Of a stretch of DNA of 64,000 nucleotides, positions 11,596-22,515 are shown in pieces. The notes below the pieces were generated by a model. The model was given only the letters and a program-made list of their open reading frames with translations. It was not told the origin of the DNA and did not search any database. A program made the translations under genes and the position numbers. The stretch spans positions 248,001 to 312,000 of the forward strand of contig QXJR01000011.1 of assembly GCA_020975725.1 (NCBI GenBank), given 5' to 3'. This DNA is from Picocystis sp. L7. Its lineage: Eukaryota; Chlorophyta; Picocystophyceae; Picocystales; Picocystaceae. Positions within the stretch are counted from its first letter, which is position 1; each line of letters opens with the position of its first letter.

Positions 11596-14500
11596 CTATA
11601 CCTGAAAGTCATAGATGTATGCTATGGGGTCATACAACATTGATCTGATCTGGTCTGCAAGATAGTAGTCTTTCTTGCCATCTGTCCATAGCACCTCAAA
11701 GAGCCCATTGTCTTCATCTGTCACCAACCCCTGATAATAAGCTGACTTGTCCTGCCCCTCATGGAAAAGCTCCTGCACAACTGCGCCGGTTAGGTCGGTC
11801 CGTTGCGGCTTGCGTGGCCGCTGTCTGGTCTGAAAAGGTAGCTTGGTGAATGGCCAGGTGTTGATCATAATTGGGTTGGGTGACTGCAGGTAGGTAGTTT
11901 TCTTATGCGTCTGAACTGCTTCATAGTTAGCATCTGTGATACCCTGTTCTGGAATACACCCATTGTGTTCTTCCAGTGGTAAAAAGTCATCCAACAAAGC
12001 TGCTGTTTCATCCACCCAGAAGTAGCGTTGCGAAGGATCTGACAGATTGCTTTCCACCCAATAGCGTACTGGCCTCGCTGGGAACGCGGAGAAATCGCGC
12101 AGCAGGTAGCGTCGTATGCGGTACTGCCTTGACTCGGTGCGCATAGCATCTGTGTCCGGCAGCGGAGACGCTTGCAGTTGTCGATCTTCGTCCATCGGAA
12201 ATAGCGTGAGGTCTGAATCTGTCCAGTGTTCAAGGCGATCAGCGTGGATTCGTTCTGAAAAAGCAGAGCCAGGTGGTAAGTCCAGTTCGTAACAGCCGTT
12301 CCTCAGCGCCCGTTTAATGACATAAGGGCCAACAAAGTATGGGTCCAGCTTATGTTTGTCAGCAGGCCCCTTGAGACCATACTGCACCTTCACCTTGTCC
12401 CCAGCTTCAAATGTTTTCTTCGGTCGATGCGCGGCAGCGGCGGCCATGCGCTCCGCAGCTTTACGCAAATTGGCCTGGACAGTATCGTAGACCGATCGGT
12501 GCTGTTTTAATAAACTGGTTACCCGGCGGTCGAATGTCGTTACGATGTCTGATTGATTAGTGCCCTCTATGGTTGGAATCTGCAAATGCCAGGGCAGTCT
12601 GGATGGACATCCAAATAATAGCTGAAAGGGTGAGAAGTTAGTAGCTGTATGCACCGAATCGTTGTATGCGTGAGCTGCTGCTTGTAAGAACAGATCCCAT
12701 TGGTGCTTATCAGAGCATGTTGTTCTCAGCGTTTGCAGGAGCGTGCGATGCTGTCGCTCTGCTCCTCCCTGCGATTGAGAATGATATGGAGTGCCAGTAA
12801 CATGGCGGACTCCCAAAGCTGCACAGAAAGCTTGAAACAACGATCGGTAGGCGGGCCCGTTGTCGGTATGTATATGAACTGGGGTGTGGTACTTGTACAC
12901 CAGGTTATCCATTAAGCACTGAGCCTGACGATGCGCACTCCATGTGGAGTGGATCGGTATATAGATAGCGAACTTCGTGAAGCGGTCCACCACTGTCAAG
13001 ACAGCATTATGGCCAAGAGCAGTGAGCGGTAGATTTTCAACCACATCTATCACAACAGTATGGAAAGGATATGGAAAGAACCTGAACTCTGGGCAAAGCT
13101 GACTGTGTCGGGACCGGTTACTGGGCTTCTGCAGTTGGCACACAGGGCAGCGTGCGACGAAGAGTTTGACGTGTCTCTTCAGGTCCTTCCACGTGAAGTG
13201 TCTTGAGGCATCTGCATAAGTTCTCGCTGAACCAAAGTGTCGCTGATCATGAACCATGTGTAGCAGCCCCTGTCTGAGGCTATTGTCTGCAGGCACCACC
13301 AGTACTGGCTGTGCATTGTCACTGGTTGTAAAAAGAAGGCTGTTCTTGACAATATGGTGTTCAGTTGGAGAATGAAGAAGTTCCTGGTAACTGGCATCAT
13401 TGTCGGCAGCGATGCGTATACGCTCCAGTAGAGTAGGTGGCTCCCCTTGCGTAGCGCAGAGCATTGAGCGCACCGATCGTGGCGTAGTAATTGACGCGAT
13501 CGATCCACACACAGTCCCTGCTGGACTGCGGCATGCTAGCGGTCTAAGCGTCCGTGTGTGAATTTGCCAACGCAGCAGCATGTGGGCAATCCATCCAACT
13601 GGAAATGCATTACCACACATGCGCTGCCGGCTCGCATCGCTTACGTTCGCTGCAGCAGTATCACCAGGCTGCATCCCAACCAATCGCTCTCGTTCGTTAA
13701 CGCTCAGCGGGCGAAGTTCGCCTCCTTCATCATGGACCCAGGTGGTTTTCGCACGATCGCTGTGCGACCGTGAGCTGGCCATCAAAGTTGGACATTTCAA
13801 GCGAGGTCGATTCAGAGCATCGCGTTGGACGGTTGCACCAGCATCCAAGCACTCCTGCCAGGTAAGAGGTATTGGTCCCATCGAGAGCTGAGGTTCCTGC
13901 AGGGGGGGTAGTGAGGTCCAGCATGACCTTGTACGAGCCTGCGCCCCATACTGTGACAGGTCCTCGACTACTGGGGATCCAAACCATTCAGCAATCGTGT
14001 CCAGGTGAGATTCCAGGTGAGTAGCAAATGGGGTGCACTCTAATATAAAGTCCGGACTGTTCAAGCGCTTGTGTATATTAGCAACTGCAGTGAACAGCTC
14101 TCGTTGGTCAAACAGTCCCAGGGGGGGGTTGCCTTGGTCTGTGTTCGCTCGCGAAAAGGGCTGGCAGGGTACTCCTGCTATAAGTAAGTGTACCTTGGGG
14201 AGTTTTCGCCGCTGCCCTAATATGGTCACATCATTGCCGTAACGGAATATGTCTTTGCGCGTAAACAGCCCTGGACGGGCGAGTCGTACTTGATTGAACA
14301 CCCTCTGTATGACGCTGCGGCAATCTGGGTCCCTTTCGACAGCAATGTAATCGATCGTAATATCTGTGGATGGAGGCAGAGCAATTTCCAAAGCGCGTAG
14401 CGCTGTACCCATACCAGCACACAGATCCAGTATGCAGTAGACTGATCCGCTGTCCACCTTAGCCGAATGGCGCGATAAGTAGTCTGCCCCAGTATTTTCT

Positions 14501-16617
14501 GATCCTGGTCTATACTCAACAGTGAAGGGGGCAAAGTAGGCTAATTTCTCAATCCATCGCATCTCGCGCGGAGACAGCTGCTCTGTAGACTTGGTGTTGA
14601 GGAAATGGCTGGCTTTGTTATCCGTAAGTACGCTGAAGTGCTGACCAAACAACAAGTGTCTCCAGTGCTGCAGAGCATACAGGATGGCACAGGTTTCCTT
14701 CTCTGCTGGATGATAATTCTGTTGGGCTTGATTCAGCTTCTTTGACCAATATTCAACTGGGTGCCACTCCCCTTGCTCATCCTGCTGCATCAGAACTGCT
14801 CCCATGCCGATGTCCGAAGCATCCGTCTCGACTCGGATCGGTCGGTCCTCATCGAAGAGTGCCAGGACGGGTGGGTTCGTGAGTGCTGCAACCAGTTTGT
14901 TATAAGCTTCTTCTTGTGGGCCTTTCCAGTAGGATGTGAACCCATGTTTCATCGATGCCTGGTTCAACTCAGTCAATGGGGCTGTAAGTTCAGCATAATG
15001 CGGGACGAATCGCATATAGAATTGGCACAGCCCAAGGAAGGCCATATTATCGCGTTGCGACTGCGGTCGTGGGAACTGCTGGATCTTGGTAAGTAGGTGG
15101 TTGGTACACGCCAACTGTCCATTACGTATCCGAAAGCCTACCCACTCCAGAGTACTTCTGAAAAAGTGACACTTCGATCGTTTCAGCCGGATGTCGGCCT
15201 GTTCGCAGGTAGCGAAGAATTCCTCAAGGTGTTGGAAATGCTGTTCTTTTGTTTCAGAATGCACCAATATGTCATCCATGTACACCTTTAAGTAGAGCAG
15301 GTGACCAAATATTCTGTTCATCATGCGCTGAAACATCGCAGGCGCGTTGGCAGCACCCATGGGCATGACCTTCCACACATAGGATCCAAAGGGTGTGACC
15401 ACTGCAGTTTTATGGATGTCGGCAGGATCCATCCTAACCTGGTGGAACCCATCCAAAGCATCCAGCGAGGAAAAGTATTTCGCACCTCTCAAGTTCTGCA
15501 GGTAGTCATCTATACGGGGCAGCGGATATCTGTCCTTGACAGTAACATTGTTAAGCAGGCGGTAGTCAAACACGACCCGCCAGCCCCCGTCTTTCTTCGG
15601 TACTAGGATTACTGGGGCTCCCCAGCTGGAGCCAGCACAAAGGTCCATTTTACCGGCATCGACGTATTCGCTGATTAACTCCTTTAGGGCAGCCTGCTGG
15701 TGAGGGGATAGCCGATAATAATTCCTGTACTGCGGGGTCGCATTTTCAGTGAGCTGTATTTTGAAGGCCTCTCCGCTGACACGCTCTGGCGGTAGCTGCG
15801 TACGAGGCTCAAATAAGCCCTTATATCGGTGATTGATCAGTCGGTCCAGCCGGTACTGATCGCTGTGGTCCAGCTCCCATTCATCGCTGACTTTTGTCCG
15901 CATGTGGTCAAGGTCTGCTTCTTCATCGATGATTTCTGGTCTGGGATCCAGAGGCTGTATCATAAGCAATAGACAGCCTGGGTCCTGTACCGCCTTCCGA
16001 GCTTCGCATCTGGGGACGATTAAGTCCAGCTTTCTGGATGCGATGAACTGGTGATCTCCATACACAGTGTGCTTTCTGCCATTACTGTTCTTTAAGACCA
16101 TTCGGTGGTTCTGCCAGTCTAGGGCCATCAGGTGTTTGTCACAGAAGGTCCCCCCTAATATGCAATCAAATGTCTCCAGTGGTGCAACTGCGAAGGGTAC
16201 TTGACCACGGAAGCCATCGATCGTAAAGGTGGCCTGAATTACTGGGGCTGTATGAACCTGCTGGCCTACGGCTACGGTGAACTGCACGACATCGCCAGTG
16301 TTCTTCCAGGTCACCCCTGCTGGGTCAGCGGACTGCAGTTCATGAAATAGTTTCTCGCTGATGAATGAGTAGCTTGCTAATGTATCAAGGTAGGCTTGTG
16401 TCCTGATTTTGTTCGTTTTCTTTCCAAAGTAAGTTTCTGCAGCTAGGAATTCCTGTCTAGGCCTTATATTACTCAATGAGTTCAGGCAGACAGGAGTCCT
16501 TTCATTGGTAACCGGGGCTGCTGCTGGTTTCGCTCCCGGCTCCGCTCCGGTAACCTGGGTCACCGGGCGGAGAGTACTCAGTTTTTTGGGGCACCCATAA
16601 CAGATGCCATTTTGCAT
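11596..16617 (-). CDS. Pol polyprotein of the Ty3/gypsy element with a DNA methyltransferase domain
   Basis: A 1673-residue frame overlapping gag by 40 bp in the -1 register, suggesting the frameshift read-through this family often uses. Approximate residues: aspartic protease 60-170, reverse transcriptase 240-490 (YMDD), RNase H 595-715, C5 cytosine methyltransferase 728-1018, integrase 1085-1330 with HHCC and DDE signatures, GPY/F-like module 1410-1470. The last ~60 residues (about 1610-1665) look like a Tudor/agenet-type reader rather than a classical chromodomain; that assignment is by feel. The methyltransferase is spliced cleanly between RNase H and integrase and disrupts neither. It is part of an old-style mobile element, not a host gene. 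Confidence 0.95.
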   Translation of the reverse strand: MQNGICYGCPKKLSTLRPVTQVTGAEPGAKPAAAPVTNERTPVCLNSLSNIRPRQEFLAAETYFGKKTNKIRTQAYLDTLASYSFISEKLFHELQSADPAGVTWKNTGDVVQFTVAVGQQVHTAPVIQATFTIDGFRGQVPFAVAPLETFDCILGGTFCDKHLMALDWQNHRMVLKNSNGRKHTVYGDHQFIASRKLDLIVPRCEARKAVQDPGCLLLMIQPLDPRPEIIDEEADLDHMRTKVSDEWELDHSDQYRLDRLINHRYKGLFEPRTQLPPERVSGEAFKIQLTENATPQYRNYYRLSPHQQAALKELISEYVDAGKMDLCAGSSWGAPVILVPKKDGGWRVVFDYRLLNNVTVKDRYPLPRIDDYLQNLRGAKYFSSLDALDGFHQVRMDPADIHKTAVVTPFGSYVWKVMPMGAANAPAMFQRMMNRIFGHLLYLKVYMDDILVHSETKEQHFQHLEEFFATCEQADIRLKRSKCHFFRSTLEWVGFRIRNGQLACTNHLLTKIQQFPRPQSQRDNMAFLGLCQFYMRFVPHYAELTAPLTELNQASMKHGFTSYWKGPQEEAYNKLVAALTNPPVLALFDEDRPIRVETDASDIGMGAVLMQQDEQGEWHPVEYWSKKLNQAQQNYHPAEKETCAILYALQHWRHLLFGQHFSVLTDNKASHFLNTKSTEQLSPREMRWIEKLAYFAPFTVEYRPGSENTGADYLSRHSAKVDSGSVYCILDLCAGMGTALRALEIALPPSTDITIDYIAVERDPDCRSVIQRVFNQVRLARPGLFTRKDIFRYGNDVTILGQRRKLPKVHLLIAGVPCQPFSRANTDQGNPPLGLFDQRELFTAVANIHKRLNSPDFILECTPFATHLESHLDTIAEWFGSPVVEDLSQYGAQARTRSCWTSLPPLQEPQLSMGPIPLTWQECLDAGATVQRDALNRPRLKCPTLMASSRSHSDRAKTTWVHDEGGELRPLSVNERERLVGMQPGDTAAANVSDASRQRMCGNAFPVGWIAHMLLRWQIHTRTLRPLACRSPAGTVCGSIASITTPRSVRSMLCATQGEPPTLLERIRIAADNDASYQELLHSPTEHHIVKNSLLFTTSDNAQPVLVVPADNSLRQGLLHMVHDQRHFGSARTYADASRHFTWKDLKRHVKLFVARCPVCQLQKPSNRSRHSQLCPEFRFFPYPFHTVVIDVVENLPLTALGHNAVLTVVDRFTKFAIYIPIHSTWSAHRQAQCLMDNLVYKYHTPVHIHTDNGPAYRSLFQAFCAALGVRHVTGTPYHSQSQGGAERQHRTLLQTLRTTCSDKHQWDLFLQAAAHAYNDSVHTATNFSPFQLLFGCPSRLPWHLQIPTIEGTNQSDIVTTFDRRVTSLLKQHRSVYDTVQANLRKAAERMAAAAAHRPKKTFEAGDKVKVQYGLKGPADKHKLDPYFVGPYVIKRALRNGCYELDLPPGSAFSERIHADRLEHWTDSDLTLFPMDEDRQLQASPLPDTDAMRTESRQYRIRRYLLRDFSAFPARPVRYWVESNLSDPSQRYFWVDETAALLDDFLPLEEHNGCIPEQGITDANYEAVQTHKKTTYLQSPNPIMINTWPFTKLPFQTRQRPRKPQRTDLTGAVVQELFHEGQDKSAYYQGLVTDEDNGLFEVLWTDGKKDYYLADQIRSMLYDPIAYIYDFQV
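13564..14436 (-). other. C5 cytosine DNA methyltransferase domain inside pol
   Basis: About 290 residues in canonical motif order. Motif [15 protein letters not shown] binds SAM; motif IV GVPCQPF holds the catalytic Cys; motif VI is ECT rather than ENV but keeps the Glu; motif VIII is QARTR; motifs IX and X are RERLVGM and GNAFPVGW. The target-recognition part is short (about 70-80 residues), and the IX-X stretch with [10 protein letters not shown] recalls DNMT3-type enzymes. Motif order is not permuted, so it is not a DRM. Activity is plausible but untested. Confidence 0.92.
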
Positions 16618-17816
16618 GAGGACTGATCATGGCCGTAACGACGGCAGCGTTGGCACAGCCCGTGCGCAAGGCACATGTTCTTCTCTTCCTGGGACAGCTT
16701 GGCTCCGAGCGGCTTGTTCGATAGCTGAGTCTGCACCTTTATGATAGCACTCTTCTGCCCTTCATCGAGATCATCGAATCGCTTTCGCTCTCTCCTTGCG
16801 GAGCCGCTGTCCTGATTATCCTTCGATGGCGCCGGCATCGCAGCAGCTACTGGCCTTCGCATAGATTCCAAACGGGGACGGTGATCGCTGTTGCGACGGG
16901 CAGTTGCGTAGCGATTCGTCGATTGATCATCAGCTGTCTTGGTCTCTTTGCGGGGCTGTTCAGCAGCTTCCTTTTCTAGCTTGAATATGACTGATGCTAA
17001 GTTTCCTGGTTCCATGTCAGGAACTTTATCCACATCAATCAGGTGGTCCAGGTGCTTATACAATGCTCGCTGGAGGTAGGCTGGCAGTCCATGCTGCAGC
17101 CTTGCTGATATATCATTCTCCGTTAGCGTACGGCATACAGGAGATGTACTTGCGTTGACGACGAATGTCAATTGCACCAGCCGGTTCAGAAACTGTAAAG
17201 CATTTTCGCTCCTGCGCATACGGGTAGTATGAAATTCGCGCCATGCCTCAGGGCCTGGGTCTTGATTCTGGAACGTACGGCGGAGGTAAGCGTACAATTC
17301 TTCCACTGATTTGAGGGCGCCTGGATCGCGCATAATGAGATTCTGCACCATTGATTTTGCTGTGCCTCCCAAAGCTTGACTGATCGCAAGTACCAACTGC
17401 TCTTTCGGACGGTCGAGAGCGTATGCTTGGCACCAACACACAACATCACGATACCAGTAAGTTAAAGCATATGGATTTTCATCAAGCTCCAGTCCAGTAA
17501 ATTTTTCAGGCTTCTCCAGGGAGACCTTTTGTATGTTCTTTGAGTCCTGGAGGGCTGTTCCATACAATGTGGTGAGATGAGGAAGTCCCTCTTCCTCGGA
17601 GGGCGCATGCGTCCCCCCTACGGTTGTCACTTGCTGATTTTCTTGGTTCTCATCGGTGATATTTTGTTCTTCACCATCAGTTGGGTTTGTTTGCAAGGCT
17701 TCAAGCTGACCTTCGAGCTCAGCAATGCGCTCTTGGAGCGTGCTTCGCATGGCTCGTTCTTCCTCCAAGTCCCTACGGAGTGAACCCATTCGAGTTGTGT
17801 GCTCCGGATCTTCCAT
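16578..17816 (-). CDS. Gag protein of the Ty3/gypsy element
   Basis: A 412-residue frame starting 47 bp inside the 5' LTR boundary. The N-terminus is a predicted coiled coil (about residues 10-40); the middle is a retrotransposon-gag-like capsid region (about 100-260). A CCHC zinc knuckle ([14 protein letters not shown]) near residue 390 would bind nucleic acid. The end overlaps pol. Confidence 0.9.
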   Translation of the reverse strand: MEDPEHTTRMGSLRRDLEEERAMRSTLQERIAELEGQLEALQTNPTDGEEQNITDENQENQQVTTVGGTHAPSEEEGLPHLTTLYGTALQDSKNIQKVSLEKPEKFTGLELDENPYALTYWYRDVVCWCQAYALDRPKEQLVLAISQALGGTAKSMVQNLIMRDPGALKSVEELYAYLRRTFQNQDPGPEAWREFHTTRMRRSENALQFLNRLVQLTFVVNASTSPVCRTLTENDISARLQHGLPAYLQRALYKHLDHLIDVDKVPDMEPGNLASVIFKLEKEAAEQPRKETKTADDQSTNRYATARRNSDHRPRLESMRRPVAAAMPAPSKDNQDSGSARRERKRFDDLDEGQKSAIIKVQTQLSNKPLGAKLSQEEKNMCLAHGLCQRCRRYGHDQSSCKMASVMGAPKN

Positions 17817-17862
17817 TTACTTGAACGTACGGCAGTCTTCTCTCAAGTACAAGCTTAGACAG

Positions 17863-18591
17863 TGTTGCAAAAGCGTCCGTGAGTTTTGGACACTCACACA
17901 CGTGCCTTGGAGGAGAGCGTGTGTCGGGAAGGAGCCGGTGCACCGGTCTTGGACGAGGGTCCTCGCACTTGCGGACAAAGTCCCCTTCTAGCCGGCTCGA
18001 GGCGTGGTGCCTAGCGAGGCCGACCTCCTGGTGGTTGGGCAAGCGCGTAGGCCTCAGCAAGTCGTCAAGAGAGGACGGCAGGAGGCGCGCTGGTGGTTGG
18101 CAAAGTCAAGTTCTATCACAAAGCAAAGAGGGACGATAGGTCTACCTCTCTCACCGCCTCTCACTGGCGGTTGGAATTGGAGCAAAGGGGGTGTCTTATC
18201 CGCCTTCGTCCTCCTCTAAGTCACACCTGACCGCCCATTTTGCTCGCCCCGGGGCGACTGTGAGCTGTCACTTGCTCGACACCGTTCAGCCCCCTCAGGC
18301 CCACCCCTCGCAATTGTGGATTGGGACGGGGTCGGCGGGTTCCCTTCGGTCTGTCTCGATCAAGGTCCCCGGTTCCCCTTACAAGAAGCCCGTTCTGATC
18401 GGGGGCGACCGTGCTTCAATGCGACCGGGGGAAACTGGTTCTGGTTCCGGAACGGTACTGTCGTTGTATTCCAAAGGGATATCAGATCCCTTACTCGATG
18501 GGTAGCCTCGATGGTTCGGACCCGTAAGCCAGGGTCTCGACGGACCCTGGTGGGCCTCGTTCACAGGAGGAGGTCACTGCCTTATGCAACA
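17863..18591 (-). repeat. 5' LTR of the Ty3/gypsy element
   Basis: A 729-bp repeat, same length as the 3' LTR. The stretch just inside it does not start with TGG, so no ordinary tRNA primer site is evident. A small inverted repeat (TACTTGA / TCAAGTA) lies between the LTR and gag. Confidence 0.97.
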
Positions 18592-18596
18592 GAGTG
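18592..18596. repeat. Target-site duplication GAGTG (right)
   Basis: Second copy of the 5-bp duplication; see 10834-10838. Confidence 0.95.
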
Positions 18597-19031
18597 GTGC
18601 CTCCTTCTCGTGTCTAGATCACGGAAACGCTTCCTATCACGACGGCCTTCACCATACCCTCTTCTTTCATAAGCGCACCGATTGTTGTGCTTTCCAATTT
18701 TCATGCACGTCGCTTCCAATGGACTCGTGTGGATATCTTTCTACCCATGGTTGGAAGATGGTGGCGTTCCGTTTCGCTTCCACGTCTCCCACGTGTTTTC
18801 CCATCCCGCCTTACCCCTGTGCATACCTTTTCCTCGTCCATGAAGTATTTTTGTTTGTGAAAGCAGCCACGCTTCGTCCCTTGGACGATGGCAAGCCCCG
18901 GGAAGGGAAGCGTTTCCACATGCTTTGGGATTGGTGGGTGGAGGCACGCATCCGCAGTTAAGTCGATGGTTTCGACTTCGTTCCACAGGAGTGGTTCACC
19001 ACGGGATTTCGAAACACATTTTCATGCGACG
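18597..19031 (+). promoter_or_regulatory. MCM8 upstream region, next to the retrotransposon
   Basis: 435 bp between the element and the MCM8 ATG. No E2F consensus like that of MCM3 was found. The in-frame open stretch from 18888 has no MCM8 homology and is taken as 5' UTR. Confidence 0.5.
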
Positions 19032-21443
19032 ATGGCGACAGCTTCGGACACACAGGCGCTCCTGGCGCGTCTTTGGCCGCGTTACTTCGAAGGAGAGGCT
19101 TCACCGAGCCCAGAAGACCGTAGGATGAATCTGGCGGCGTCTTTGGCACGTTTGTTCGAATCTGAAGCCGATCTGGTCGTTCCCCGCGAAGCCATCCGAG
19201 ATGGACGTTGCGTGCTTCCGCTCAACCAGCGCGAATTGTGCGCCAAGGCGTCCTGTGCCGACCTCGTGGCGGCTCTGGAGCTCCAGCCAGAGGAGGCACT
19301 ACGCTGCATCGCCCTGGGCGCTCACGTGTCTCGCCTCAGGCGCGTTCCCAAGGCGAAGCACGCCGACGCGATGGTGCTGGCGAGGTTGGTGATGGACCAA
19401 AGGCGTCCCACACCCATACGAACCATTAAATCCAACGCCATCGGGAAACTGGTATCCATCAAAGGGACCGTGGTGCGCCTGGGACCACAGAGAACCATGC
19501 TTCGAAGGTCCGCCTTTGCCTGCAGCTCCTGTGGAGCACACAGTCAAGTGACCTTCTTGGACGGGAAATATAGGACGCCAACGCGATGTGTGACCGGTGG
19601 ATGCCGCGGAAGGACGTTCGAAATCGTGCATGAAAGTGCAGAGAGCGTCGATTGGCAGAAGATGAGGCTGCAGGAGCTGCTCAGCAGTGATAACACGGAA
19701 GAAGCAAGGATACCCAGGACCATAGATGTGGAGCTCACAGACGATCTGGTGGACTGCTGCACGCCAGGCGATGTGCTGACAGTCTCGGGCATAGTAAAAG
19801 TGATCAATACAACAGGAGACGGTGGAAAAGGAAGGAACAACAATCAATCCTTGTACTTCCTGTACCTTGAAGCTGTGGCAGTAGTAAAAAGCAGAACAGA
19901 GAAATCGCCTCAAGAACAGGAAAGGAACGTGGAGCTGGGTATATCAGGATATGCACATCCTGATGGTGTGCAGAACGCGGACGTGCTTCCGCCCAACATG
20001 CCTGCCTTCGCGGAAAAAGACTTGGAATTCGTCATCAAGTTTCATGCAGAATGCAGTGCTGGAATCTTTCGCCATTTGGTGCAATCCGTGTGCCCAGCTA
20101 TATATGGACATGAGCTTGTCAAGGCCGGACTCCTGCTGGCACTTTTTGGCGGAGTGCGAAAGCACAGCAACGATCGAAACAAAGTGCCTGTGAGAGGGGA
20201 CATTCATGTCCTGGTGGTTGGCGACCCTGGCCTTGGGAAGAGCCAAATGCTGCAGGCCGTCTCAAGCATAGCGCCTAGAGGGCTATATGTCTGTGGTAAC
20301 ACAAGCACTTCGGCTGGGCTGACAGTGAGCGTCATGAAAGATGCTACTAGTGGAGACTTCACATTTGAGGCCGGAGCCGTGGTCCTTGGAGATAGAGGTG
20401 TCTGCTGTGTCGACGAGTTTGACAAGATGACCTCTGAGCATCAAGCTCTACTCGAAGTAATGGAACAACAGGCTGTTTCGGTAGCCAAAGCGGGTCTTGT
20501 TGCTACCCTTCCAGCCCGTACATCCGTAATAGCTGCAGCGAATCCAGTAGGTGGGCACTACAACCGGGCAAAAACTGTGAACGAGAACTTGAAAATTAGC
20601 TCAGCAATGCTCTCCAGGTTCGACTTGATCTTCATTCTGCTGGACAAACCAGATGAGGTCCTGGACCAGCATCTTTCTGAGCACGTCATGGCACTGCATT
20701 CTGGTTCCGCGGCACGATCCGAGCAAGCCAGAAGGAATCTTCTAGGCTATCATGCAGGCCATTTGGCACTCCCTGGCACAAATGAACAAGACATCCAGAG
20801 AATTCCTATTTCTGCAATGCTACGTGTGCCCCTCGGCCAATCAGATCTCCCAGCCTTGCCGAATCAGCTGCTTCGCAAATACATTGCGTATGCACGAAAA
20901 TATTGCAACCCAATCTTATCAGAAAAGGCAAAGGATGTCCTGAGGCAGTTTTACTTGACCCTGAGAGAAAGAGCACAGCGCTCAGATGGAACACCCATCA
21001 CAGCACGTCAGCTGGAGAGCCTTGTCAGGCTGGCAGAAGCACGAGCAAGGATGGAGCTGCGGGAGGTAGTGACGGAACAGGATGCCTTGGATGTGGTAGA
21101 CATCATGAAGGAGTCTCTGTTTGACAAGCTGACGGATGAGAACGGGTACATCGACTTTCGTCGCGCAGGGGGGAAGAGCAAACAAGCTGAAGCCAAGCGC
21201 TTCTTGGGTGCACTAAACAGGAAAACCATGCAGCTTCAGAAGGCCATTTTGACCACGTCAGAGCTGTACGAGGTCGCGGACGACATAGAATTACGTGTGG
21301 AGAGCCTGATAGATTTTTTCGAGTCACTCAACGATGCCGGCGAATTGTTGAAGAAGGGACCAGGTCTCTGGCTGGTCCAGTGTTCGGATTACGCTGGTAG
21401 TCAATCGCGTCTTTCCAAGAGGAGTCGCTCTGGATCTTACTAG
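19032..21443 (+). CDS. MCM8: MCM8, homologous-recombination helicase
   Basis: MCM-family helicase that, with MCM9 in other eukaryotes, acts in recombination repair and meiosis. The single exon gives 803 residues from the ATG at 19032; the frame runs further upstream but without homology. The MCM8 signature lies in VGDPGLGKSQMLQAVSSIAPRG split over Walker A (near residue 396), in YVCGNTSTSAGLTVS and in AANPVGGHYNRAKTV. Walker B is CCVDEFDKM (near 458) and the Arg-finger motif SRFD lies near 526. A C4 zinc finger (CSSC...CVTGGC) occupies about 161-192. The C-terminus has a winged-helix-like tail. The nearest upstream feature is the Ty3/gypsy element. Confidence 0.95.
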   Translation: MATASDTQALLARLWPRYFEGEASPSPEDRRMNLAASLARLFESEADLVVPREAIRDGRCVLPLNQRELCAKASCADLVAALELQPEEALRCIALGAHVSRLRRVPKAKHADAMVLARLVMDQRRPTPIRTIKSNAIGKLVSIKGTVVRLGPQRTMLRRSAFACSSCGAHSQVTFLDGKYRTPTRCVTGGCRGRTFEIVHESAESVDWQKMRLQELLSSDNTEEARIPRTIDVELTDDLVDCCTPGDVLTVSGIVKVINTTGDGGKGRNNNQSLYFLYLEAVAVVKSRTEKSPQEQERNVELGISGYAHPDGVQNADVLPPNMPAFAEKDLEFVIKFHAECSAGIFRHLVQSVCPAIYGHELVKAGLLLALFGGVRKHSNDRNKVPVRGDIHVLVVGDPGLGKSQMLQAVSSIAPRGLYVCGNTSTSAGLTVSVMKDATSGDFTFEAGAVVLGDRGVCCVDEFDKMTSEHQALLEVMEQQAVSVAKAGLVATLPARTSVIAAANPVGGHYNRAKTVNENLKISSAMLSRFDLIFILLDKPDEVLDQHLSEHVMALHSGSAARSEQARRNLLGYHAGHLALPGTNEQDIQRIPISAMLRVPLGQSDLPALPNQLLRKYIAYARKYCNPILSEKAKDVLRQFYLTLRERAQRSDGTPITARQLESLVRLAEARARMELREVVTEQDALDVVDIMKESLFDKLTDENGYIDFRRAGGKSKQAEAKRFLGALNRKTMQLQKAILTTSELYEVADDIELRVESLIDFFESLNDAGELLKKGPGLWLVQCSDYAGSQSRLSKRSRSGSY

Positions 21444-21550
21444 TGGCACACACATCACATGCACGCAAGAAATAAGGCCGGAGAGAATGGTGGATGAAAC
21501 CCTTGAAATGTATTCAAACCCGCTCCCAGTGCTACCACGCTTGATCGCGC

Positions 21551-22515
21551 TCAGAACTTCATGAGATGTGGGTATTGTCCAGACTTCAAGGAGAAGCGTG
21601 CGGCCAGGTATCCCGCCAGATCAGGCACGGCATCGATGACAGGCTTCATCGCAGCATCCAGGGCTTTGTTGTCTTCGATGTACGACGCAGGAAGTTCCTT
21701 CTTGGTCTCCTCCGCCTGGAAGAAGCCGTCTTCTCCCTTTTGCGACCTGACTTTGGCTGGTCGCTTGAAGTACGCATCATCGAACTTGCTCACATCTACT
21801 TTCGAAACGTCTACCTTGGTGGAGGTGGCAATGACGTAGGTTTGGTTGACACGGCGTGCCGGCACACCGTTCACCTTGAATGGGCCTGTTTCGAACCGAT
21901 GCATATGCGTTTCCCACGGTCAGCACGAGTCCCTGCCGTTCCTTGAGTCGCGGATCCGCACGCTGTCGCCACTTACCGGTCACGAGCAGCAGTCCAGATT
22001 CCAGTTGCTTGAGGAACACGACGCGTTTGCCCTTGAATCGTCCTGCGAGGAGGATCAGCACCGTTCCTGGCGTGATGGAAGCCCTGATTCGCGTCCCGTA
22101 CGTTCGTCGAGGGCGTCGTTGTCGATCCCATCCGCGCGCATTCGTTCGTCAGCACGTCTCTTTTCGACGAGGGTTTCGGCCATGGCAAGGGGTGTGTGTT
22201 CCTCTCCCGTGCGTTTCGCGCCTTCCTTCGTCCTCTCGTTTTCACGCCAGGTTGGCTTTCTTCGGCGTCGGATCGAGCCGGGACGCACCTCAGCTTCGTG
22301 GGTTTCTGGATCACGCGCTTGGGCAGCGGCTTGGGCACGTCTTCCGGCGCATAGAACCTTCCGGTGCGCTTGGCGGCGGGGGTCTTTTCGACGGCCTTCT
22401 TGGGATGGGTGGGCAGCTTCCCTCCGTGCTTGGCCTTGATGGCCCACACGCCTCGCTTGTGGTACGCCTTGGATCGTCCACGTGCGCCGATGGAACGCGC
22501 CAGCTCCTTCGCCAT
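21551..22515 (-). CDS. RPL6: Cytosolic ribosomal protein eL6
   Basis: Large-subunit protein of the 80S ribosome. Exons are 22515-22289, 22083-21977 and 21885-21551, giving 222 residues (plant eL6 is about 233). Introns are 205 bp (donor GTGCGT) and 91 bp (donor GTAAGT). The junctions rebuild the conserved core [19 protein letters not shown] and [21 protein letters not shown] basic N-terminal extension and the C-terminal [12 protein letters not shown] block match the family. It converges on MCM8 with a 107-bp gap and diverges from the cyclophilin-SYF2 gene. Confidence 0.93.

Larger units (their letters stand above)
10839..18591 (-). mobile_element. Ty3/gypsy LTR retrotransposon carrying a C5 DNA methyltransferase domain
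   Basis: A 7.75-kb element on the minus strand with two 729-bp LTRs (TGTTGC...GCAACA), a 5-bp target duplication, gag and pol. Domain order in pol is protease, reverse transcriptase, RNase H, cytosine methyltransferase, integrase: the RH-before-integrase order of Ty3/gypsy. It looks whole, with both reading frames long and open. The LTRs differ at about 11 of 729 positions with no length change (about 98.5% identical), so the insertion is young on a genomic scale; no clock is available to turn this into years. It sits between MCM3 and MCM8, its right end about 440 bp from the MCM8 start. Retrotransposons that captured methyltransferases are known from dinoflagellates and charophyte algae. Confidence 0.96.

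Noticed and set aside
13564-14436. Methyltransferase as a host DNMT gene disrupted by a retrotransposon
   Set aside because: It is in one continuous frame with RNase H and integrase inside intact LTRs, so it belongs to the element.
7481-21443. MCM3 and MCM8 as a local tandem duplication
   Set aside because: They belong to separate ancient MCM families; closeness is chance as far as sequence shows.
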